This document shows, in pieces, positions 1-4,001 of a stretch of DNA of 6,416 nt; within the stretch, counting starts at the first letter, position 1; each line of letters starts with the position of its first letter. The stretch is from an uncultured Gammaproteobacteria bacterium (GTDB taxonomy: Bacteria > Pseudomonadota > Gammaproteobacteria > CAJQNE01). The translations under genes and the position numbers were made by a program. The DNA is taken from the NCBI GenBank assembly GCA_905479545.1, contig CAJQNE010000400.1, positions 1-6,416 on the forward strand. Direction: 5' to 3'. Below the pieces are notes generated by a model, which worked only from the letters and a program-made list of their open reading frames with translations, was not told where the DNA came from and made no database searches.

Positions 1-1482
1 GATCCGGCCTGCGGCTCCGGCGGTATGTTTGTGCAATCGGCCCGTTTTGTTGATGAGCACCGCAAGGCCCAGCAGGCAGATGCCGAGGGCGAACTAGACC
101 TGTTTGTTTGCGGCCAGGAAAAAACCCTGCAAACGGTAAAACTGGCCAAAATGAACCTCGCGGTTAACGGCCTGCGCGGCGATATACACCAGGCCATTAG
201 CTACTACGAAGACCCCGCCAAAGCTTTGGGCAATTTCGACTACGTGCTGGCTAATCCGCCGTTCAATGTCGACGAAGTGAACTACAGCGGCGTAAAAGAC
301 GACCCGCGCTTTAATACCTACGGCATCCCCCGCCGTAAAACCAAAAGCAAAGGCACGGCCAGCGAAGAAACCGTACCAAACGCCAACTATCTATGGATTA
401 ACCTGTTCGCCACCTCGCTAAAACCGCAGGGCCGCGCGGCGCTGGTAATGGCCAACTCCGCCTCCGATGCCCGCCATTCCGAAGCGGATATTCGTCGTGA
501 ACTAATAGAACAGAACCTCATCTACGGCATGCTCACCCTGCCCAGCAATATGTTCTACACCGTCACCCTACCCGCCACGCTGTGGTTTTTCGACAAGGGC
601 AAAGCCAAGCGACTGCCAAAAGAGCGCGCCGACAAAATTCTGTTTATCGACGCCCGCAATGTATTTACCCAAATTGACCGCGCACACCGAGAGTTTTCCG
701 CAGCCCAAATTCAAAACCTGGCCACTATTAGCCAGCTGTTTAACGGCGAGCGCAGTCACTTTGTTGAGCTGGTAGATAGCTACTTTGCCGACGGCAATCA
801 GCGGCTGGCCGCTAACGCCGAACAAGCGCCAAAGGTCATCGAACAGCTCGAGCAATTCATTGACGACCCCGCCTGCCACGCCGCCGCCAAGCAACTCAGC
901 AAGCAGTGGCATGCGTGGCCGCCACTACAAAAAGCCCATGCCGACTATAAAAAGCAGAGTCACAGCACGGCTACAGATGAGGCAATAAGTGACTACAACC
1001 TCGCGCAGCGCAAGCTGGCCACGCCGTTTGCTGAATTTTTCGCCAGCCTGCACCAGCAACAAAAAGCGCTGGATAAAACCATTCGCCAGTGGGAAAAACA
1101 GCAAGCCGAAGCCAGCGGCCGACGCCAACAAAACAGAAATGTAAAAGACCTGAAAGTTGCCATGGAAACCCTACACGCTGAAATGCGCGACGCCGAGCAA
1201 TGCTTCCAGCATATTAACTGGCTGCAGTCTCGTTTTGCTGAATCCAGTTACGAAGATGTGGTTGGGTTGTGTAAGGCTGCGACTCAAGCAGAGGTGGAGG
1301 AGCAGGACTGGTCGCTGAATCCGGGGCGCTACGTTGGGGTGGTGATTGAGGAGGATGGCAGAACTGAACAAGAGTTTTTTAGCCACTTATCCACACTCAA
1401 CGACGAGCTAATTTTCCAAACCAAAGTAGCAAGGCAGCTTAGCCGAACGATTTCCAAAAACTTTGAAGAGTTGATCGCTTGA
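1..1482 (+). CDS. hsdM: Type I R-M methyltransferase subunit HsdM (5' partial)
   Basis: N6-adenine DNA methyltransferase subunit; with HsdS it methylates the target in the host chromosome, using S-adenosylmethionine. The frame is open from base 1, giving 493 visible residues; the ATG at 25 is internal. The first residues, DPACGSGGMF, are SAM-binding motif I. Catalytic motif IV, NPPF, is at residues 85-88. The following block (NANYLW, VMANSASDA, FYTVTLPATLWFFDKGK, LFIDARN) is typical of HsdM. The C-terminal signature YEDVVGLCKAAT...NPGRYVG lies at residues 417-446. The N-terminal helical domain, probably 150-200 residues, lies outside the window. Between the catalytic core and the C-terminal signature (about residues 262-410) is a long, charged, Gln/Lys/Glu-rich helical stretch, so the part after motif I is clearly longer than in the classical EcoKI-type subunit of about 530 residues. 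The stop overlaps the hsdS start. Codon style changes near base 1225. Confidence 0.96.
   Translation, partial: DPACGSGGMFVQSARFVDEHRKAQQADAEGELDLFVCGQEKTLQTVKLAKMNLAVNGLRGDIHQAISYYEDPAKALGNFDYVLANPPFNVDEVNYSGVKDDPRFNTYGIPRRKTKSKGTASEETVPNANYLWINLFATSLKPQGRAALVMANSASDARHSEADIRRELIEQNLIYGMLTLPSNMFYTVTLPATLWFFDKGKAKRLPKERADKILFIDARNVFTQIDRAHREFSAAQIQNLATISQLFNGERSHFVELVDSYFADGNQRLAANAEQAPKVIEQLEQFIDDPACHAAAKQLSKQWHAWPPLQKAHADYKKQSHSTATDEAISDYNLAQRKLATPFAEFFASLHQQQKALDKTIRQWEKQQAEASGRRQQNRNVKDLKVAMETLHAEMRDAEQCFQHINWLQSRFAESSYEDVVGLCKAATQAEVEEQDWSLNPGRYVGVVIEEDGRTEQEFFSHLSTLNDELIFQTKVARQLSRTISKNFEELIA
1465..1481 (+). promoter_or_regulatory. Shine-Dalgarno and TTG start of hsdS, overlapping the hsdM stop
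   Basis: GAAGAG at 1465-1470 sits 8 bases before a TTG start at 1479-1481. The TTG shares the tetranucleotide TTGA with the hsdM stop (TGA 1480-1482). This favours TTG over the in-frame GTG at 1491, which would give a protein four residues shorter. The overlap suggests translational coupling of hsdM and hsdS; a weak start would keep HsdS low relative to HsdM, which fits the M2S1 stoichiometry (inference). Confidence 0.6.
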
Positions 1483-2759
1483 AAAATTTAGTGATTACAA
1501 CAAAGTCGATTGGGGAGCTATGCGAAATCGGCGGCGGTAAAGTACAAACTGGGCCGTTTGGCTCACAACTCCACCAAGCTGATTATTCAGATTCTGGAAC
1601 GCCTGTCGTTATGCCAGCCGACATTCCATCTGGCCGTATAGAGCAAACTAGAATCGCGCGAGTATCGGAATCTCATACTGAACGCCTTTCAAAACATCGA
1701 CTCCAGGTAGGTGATATTGTTTATGGTCGTCGAGGCGATATAGGTCGGCAAGCTCTGGTTCGACCAGAAAACGAGGGATGGTTGTGTGGAACTGGCTGTT
1801 TGCGAATTCGGCTAGGCAAGAGTGAAGTAGATGCCGAATATCTACATCGTTACTTGAGTACCTCTAACGTCGTCGGCTGGATTCAAGGTCAGGCAATTGG
1901 TGCAACTATGCCTAACCTGAATACCGGAATACTCAACCGAGTACCGGTGTCCTACCCACCCCTTATCCAGCAAAAAAAAATCGCCGCCATTCTCACCGCC
2001 TACGACGACCTGATTGAAAACAACCGTCAGCGCATTACCCTACTGGAAAATATGGCCGAGGAAATATACCGCGAATGGTTTGTGCGCCTGCGCTTTCCGG
2101 GGCACGAAAGCACGCCGATTGATAAAGGAGTGCCGAAGGGGTGGGCTTTTAAGAGGCTTCCAGAATGCATTGAAGTTAAGCCAAAAGAACCGGGGGATGC
2201 GACATCTCCTCGCCCGTTCGTTGGAATGGACAGGCTATCTACCAGCAGCGCTTTTTTTTCAGCATCCGAAAACCGGACAGGAGCTAGTGGATCGAAGTTT
2301 CGAAATGGTGATGTGCTCTTACCACGCATTACCCCTTGCTTGGAAAATGGCAAGCGCGGGTTGGTTACATCTTTAAAAGCTGACACGGTAGCGGTTGGCT
2401 CTACAGAGTTTATTGTGCTTCGAGGGAAAACCCTGCCCTGTTATTACGTTTATTTCCTGAGTATTTCTGACTCTTTCCGAAAGCACGCGGAGATCAGCAT
2501 GGTAGGTGCATCTGGCAGACAGCGCGTTGCCGAGGCAGCGTTGAATTGGGTGTTGATAAAAGAACCACCCTCAGACTTACTCCAGCAATTTACGAATATG
2601 GTGGCCCCGATGTTCGAACAAGCTAGCAATTTGTTAGTTCAGACAGAAGCCTTAACCAGAACCCGCGACCTCCTCCTAAATCGCCTAATCTCCGGCAAAC
2701 TCCGCGTCGACGATCTGGATATTCAGTTCCCGCCCAGTATGCAGGAAACTGAGGCCTAA
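1479..2759 (+). CDS. hsdS: Type I R-M specificity subunit HsdS
   Basis: DNA-recognition subunit (426 residues) that sets the bipartite target for both methylation and cleavage. It has the usual two-domain layout. Target-recognition domain 1 covers about residues 5-160, with conserved pieces TGPFGSQLH, GDIVYGRRGDIGR, WLCGTGCLRIR and GATMPNLN (141-148). The central conserved helix is about 162-215 (QQKKIAAIL, YDDLIENN, EEIYREWF). A GVPKGW entry at 217-222 leads into domain 2 (about 223-366), with GSKFRNGD (271-278), RITPCLENGK (283-292) and GSTEFIVLR. The C-terminal helix (about 367-412) ends in RDLLLNRLISGKL. The length is normal and both domains are complete. The recognition sequence cannot be read from this. 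The two recognition domains look lower in G+C than the conserved helices, as expected for exchanged cassettes. Two long homopolymers, A9 at 1972-1980 and T8 at 2252-2259, lie in the frame. No terminator follows the TAA stop. Confidence 0.96.
   Translation: MKNLVITTKSIGELCEIGGGKVQTGPFGSQLHQADYSDSGTPVVMPADIPSGRIEQTRIARVSESHTERLSKHRLQVGDIVYGRRGDIGRQALVRPENEGWLCGTGCLRIRLGKSEVDAEYLHRYLSTSNVVGWIQGQAIGATMPNLNTGILNRVPVSYPPLIQQKKIAAILTAYDDLIENNRQRITLLENMAEEIYREWFVRLRFPGHESTPIDKGVPKGWAFKRLPECIEVKPKEPGDATSPRPFVGMDRLSTSSAFFSASENRTGASGSKFRNGDVLLPRITPCLENGKRGLVTSLKADTVAVGSTEFIVLRGKTLPCYYVYFLSISDSFRKHAEISMVGASGRQRVAEAALNWVLIKEPPSDLLQQFTNMVAPMFEQASNLLVQTEALTRTRDLLLNRLISGKLRVDDLDIQFPPSMQETEA
1972..1980 (+). 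repeat. A9 homopolymer in hsdS
   Basis: Nine adenines encode part of the Gln-Lys-Lys-Ile motif at residues 165-168, at the junction of recognition domain 1 and the central helix. This is the longest homopolymer in the window. Gain of one A leads to a TGA about 16 codons on, and loss of one A to a TGA after about 15 codons, so either slip removes the central helix and domain 2. It may simply reflect Lys codons AAA AAA in a conserved motif. Confidence 0.9.
2252..2259 (+). repeat. T8 homopolymer in hsdS
   Basis: Eight thymines encode Phe-Phe within recognition domain 2. Adding one T brings a TAG into frame about a dozen codons later, truncating domain 2. It is the second-longest homopolymer in the window. 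Confidence 0.9.
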
Positions 2760-2823
2760 CCACTCTCCAAGCACATTGCGCCCCAACCGCCGAACCGCCA
2801 TTAGCGATTCAGCAGCAATAAAC

Positions 2824-2843
2824 GTTCACATATTTAACAACAT
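2824..2843 (+). repeat. Operator-like repeat 1 of 3
   Basis: GTTCACATATTTAACAACAT. It matches repeat 2 at 14 of 20 and repeat 3 at 14 of 20 positions, in the same orientation, beginning exactly 32 bases before repeat 2. It is the most diverged copy: the outer arms of the CTCA...TGAG palindrome are altered, but AACAT and the A/T centre are kept. Confidence 0.6.
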
Positions 2844-2870
2844 TTACTGCAATACGCTCTCAAATATGAG
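2843..2870 (+). promoter_or_regulatory. Candidate promoter for mmpA-mmpB-hsdR
   Basis: TTTACT (2843-2848, 4 of 6 to TTGACA), a 16-base spacer, then TATGAG (2865-2870, 4 of 6 to TATAAT). Both elements are weak. TTAACA at 2834-2839 is a closer -35 match but has no good -10 at normal spacing. The placement, between repeat 1 and repeat 2 with the -10 inside repeat 2, is plausible for a repressed promoter, but the call rests on base matching alone. Confidence 0.25.
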
Positions 2871-2875
2871 AACAT
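2856..2875 (+). repeat. Operator-like repeat 2 of 3
   Basis: GCTCTCAAATATGAGAACAT. Its core is the palindrome TCTCA-AATA-TGAGA (2858-2871), a shape typical of a site for a dimeric helix-turn-helix protein. It matches repeat 3 at 16 of 20 positions. It overlaps the best -10 candidate (2865-2870), so occupancy could block RNA polymerase. Confidence 0.75.
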
Positions 2876-2887
2876 AAAACATTAAAT

Positions 2888-2907
2888 GCACTCATATTCG
2901 AGAACAT
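2888..2907 (+). repeat. Operator-like repeat 3 of 3
   Basis: GCACTCATATTCGAGAACAT, with outer arms CTC...GAG. The 12-mer at 2891-2902 equals the reverse complement of the repeat 2 core (2859-2870) at 11 of 12 positions, so the two cores are related in both orientations. The copy ends two bases before the ATG at 2909 and contains its only Shine-Dalgarno-like bases. Confidence 0.75.
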
Positions 2908-2911
2908 AATG
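2900..2911 (+). promoter_or_regulatory. Weak ribosome-binding site of mmpA inside repeat 3
   Basis: GAGAA at 2900-2904 lies only 4 bases before the ATG at 2909-2911, a short spacing. The same bases form the right arm of repeat 3, so the translation start and the DNA-binding site overlap. A promoter just upstream would give a very short leader. Confidence 0.4.
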
Positions 2912-3412
2912 GGCAGCAGCAATGCGATTGAGCAGCAACAACTGCGGCAAAAACTAAACTCCGCCGCCGAACTACAGTGGCCAAGCCAACCGCGCGGCGG
3001 CTGGATTCGCGCTAGTCGCAAGGCTTTGGGCATGTCGGGCGCAGCGCTTAGCGCCCGCTTGGGTGGCAGCCGCACGCGGGCGGCGAATCTGGAGCGTTAT
3101 GAGCAGCAAGAAAGCCTGTCGCTGCGCAATTTACGCAAAGCCGCCGAGGCCATGGGCTGCCAGCTGGTGTATGCCATTGTGCCGGCCACCGACAACCCGG
3201 GCAGCGCTGCTACTGTAGAAGATCTGATTACTGCACAGGCAGAACTAAAGGCTCGCGAGCTGCTGGCCCAAGTTAGCGGCCATATGGCGCTAGAGGCGCA
3301 ACAGCTGAGTGATGCCAATATGAAAGCCGAGTTGCAACGGTTACAAAAAGAGCTAATACAAAAACCACCACGGAATTTCTGGCACCCAGCGGATAAGGCA
3401 CAGAAAAAGTGA
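2909..3412 (+). CDS. XRE-type helix-turn-helix protein, mobile mystery protein A family
   Basis: A cytoplasmic DNA-binding protein of 167 residues. An N-terminal helix rich in Gln/Leu/Lys (about 6-22) leads to a GGWIRASRKALGMS segment and the helix-turn-helix at about 33-68 (ALSARLGGS, then LERYEQQESL), followed by LRKAAEAMGCQLVYAIVP (75-92). This arrangement is what I recall of mobile mystery protein A, the upstream partner of a Fic-family protein B in accessory DNA. The C-terminal half (about 104-155) is a charged helix that may mediate dimerisation. The ATG was chosen because it directly follows the third operator-like repeat; the stop overlaps the fic start by four bases. Likely role: repressor of its own operon, and perhaps the partner or antitoxin of the Fic protein. 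The role is inferred from fold and position; no function is established by the sequence. Confidence 0.85.
   Translation: MGSSNAIEQQQLRQKLNSAAELQWPSQPRGGWIRASRKALGMSGAALSARLGGSRTRAANLERYEQQESLSLRNLRKAAEAMGCQLVYAIVPATDNPGSAATVEDLITAQAELKARELLAQVSGHMALEAQQLSDANMKAELQRLQKELIQKPPRNFWHPADKAQKK
3395..3411 (+). promoter_or_regulatory. Shine-Dalgarno and GTG start of the Fic gene
   Basis: AAGG at 3395-3398 precedes a GTG start (3409-3411) by 10 bases. The GTG overlaps the upstream stop (TGA 3410-3412) as GTGA, the classic arrangement for coupled translation. Confidence 0.6.
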
Positions 3413-3996
3413 CCCTCGCCGAACCGGACGGCGCAACGCCGCTAGACCCAGATGAGCTGGCTGGCCTGCGGCTGGACTCTATCGAAACCCGCGATGACCT
3501 AAACCGCGTGGAGCAGGCGAATATTATTGATGGCCTGCAATGGTTAAACCGGCAGCGAAACCCGGATATTCTTAGCGAACAATTTCTGCGTGAGCTTCAT
3601 CGGCAATTGTTTGGTCAGGTTTGGAACTGGGCCGGTACGTTTCGCCGCACTGAGAAAAACATTGGCGTTGACCCACTGCAAATAGCGGTTGAGCTTCGTA
3701 ACCTGCTGGACGATGTGCAGGCGCAGATTGAGTTTAAAAGTTTTCCACCGCGTGAAATTGCCCTGCGCTTTCATCATCGCCTGGTAAAAATTCACCTGTT
3801 CGCCAATGGCAATGGCCGCCACGCTCGTATCGCTGCAGATGCCCTGCTGCACCGTATTTGGAATGCGCCGCCAATACAGTGGATCGCAACCGGCAATTTA
3901 GGCCGTGAAAGCGCTCAGCGAAGCCGCTATATTCAAGCACTCAGGGCCGCCGACGGCCACGACTATTCCACTTTGCTGGCGCTCTACGGGGAGTAA
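3409..3996 (+). CDS. Fic-domain protein, mobile mystery protein B family
   Basis: A 195-residue protein with one Fic fold. Fic enzymes mostly transfer AMP or another phosphate-containing group to target proteins. The N-terminus has the LDPDELAGL and LNRVEQANI blocks (12-39) that I associate with mobile mystery protein B. The flap segment WNWAGTFRRTEKNIGVDP is at 72-89. The active-site loop HLFANGNGRHAR is at 129-140, with catalytic H129, the F131 anchor, G134-N135-G136-R137 for the phosphates, and R140. Two departures from HPFx(D/E)GNGRxxR are N133 at the Mg-coordinating acidic position and Leu for Pro at 130. The Asn may be normal for this family; from memory, its members often read PNGNGR. 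No clear (S/T)xxxE(G/N) inhibitory motif is present; E35 in NRVEQ is the nearest candidate. It is co-translated with the XRE protein and followed two bases later by hsdR. Toxin activity is possible but unproven. Confidence 0.88.
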   Translation: MTLAEPDGATPLDPDELAGLRLDSIETRDDLNRVEQANIIDGLQWLNRQRNPDILSEQFLRELHRQLFGQVWNWAGTFRRTEKNIGVDPLQIAVELRNLLDDVQAQIEFKSFPPREIALRFHHRLVKIHLFANGNGRHARIAADALLHRIWNAPPIQWIATGNLGRESAQRSRYIQALRAADGHDYSTLLALYGE

Positions 3997-4001
3997 CCAT
4001 G
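3988..4001 (+). promoter_or_regulatory. Ribosome-binding site of hsdR
   Basis: GGGGAG at 3988-3993, the last codons of the Fic gene, sits 5 bases before the ATG at 3999-4001. The Fic stop (3994-3996) lies between them. This is the strongest Shine-Dalgarno in the locus and makes hsdR part of the same transcript as the Fic gene. Confidence 0.75.

Larger units (their letters stand above)
2760..2908 (+). promoter_or_regulatory. hsdS-mmpA intergenic region with operator-like repeats
   Basis: This is the only gap of any size in the locus (149 bases). The first 60 bases are plain and C-rich, with no hairpin followed by a T run, so read-through from hsdS is possible. From about 2820 the sequence becomes A/T-rich and carries three imperfect repeats at 32-bp spacing (listed separately) and a weak promoter candidate. 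The position directly ahead of a DNA-binding protein gene is what an autoregulatory control region would look like. Confidence 0.7.

Noticed and set aside
25..27. ATG at 25 as the start of hsdM
   Set aside because: The frame is open to base 1 and encodes the first residues of SAM-binding motif I, which cannot be the true N-terminus; the gene continues upstream.
2014..2376. A + strand open frame inside hsdS
   Set aside because: Its translation resembles no known family and overlaps conserved HsdS helices in another frame. It matters only as the frame entered after a slip, and then only in part.
2792..2811. A fourth copy of the 32-bp periodic repeat upstream
   Set aside because: At the expected position fewer than half the bases match and AACAT is absent. 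The next downstream position (2920) is coding and does not match either.
2760..2823. Possible terminator after hsdS
   Set aside because: No stem with a following T run was found; the few short complementary pieces are too far apart.
2757..4001. Transposon or integron ends around the XRE-Fic pair
   Set aside because: No terminal inverted repeats, transposase, integrase or attachment-like site was seen at the borders; only a 6-base match remains.
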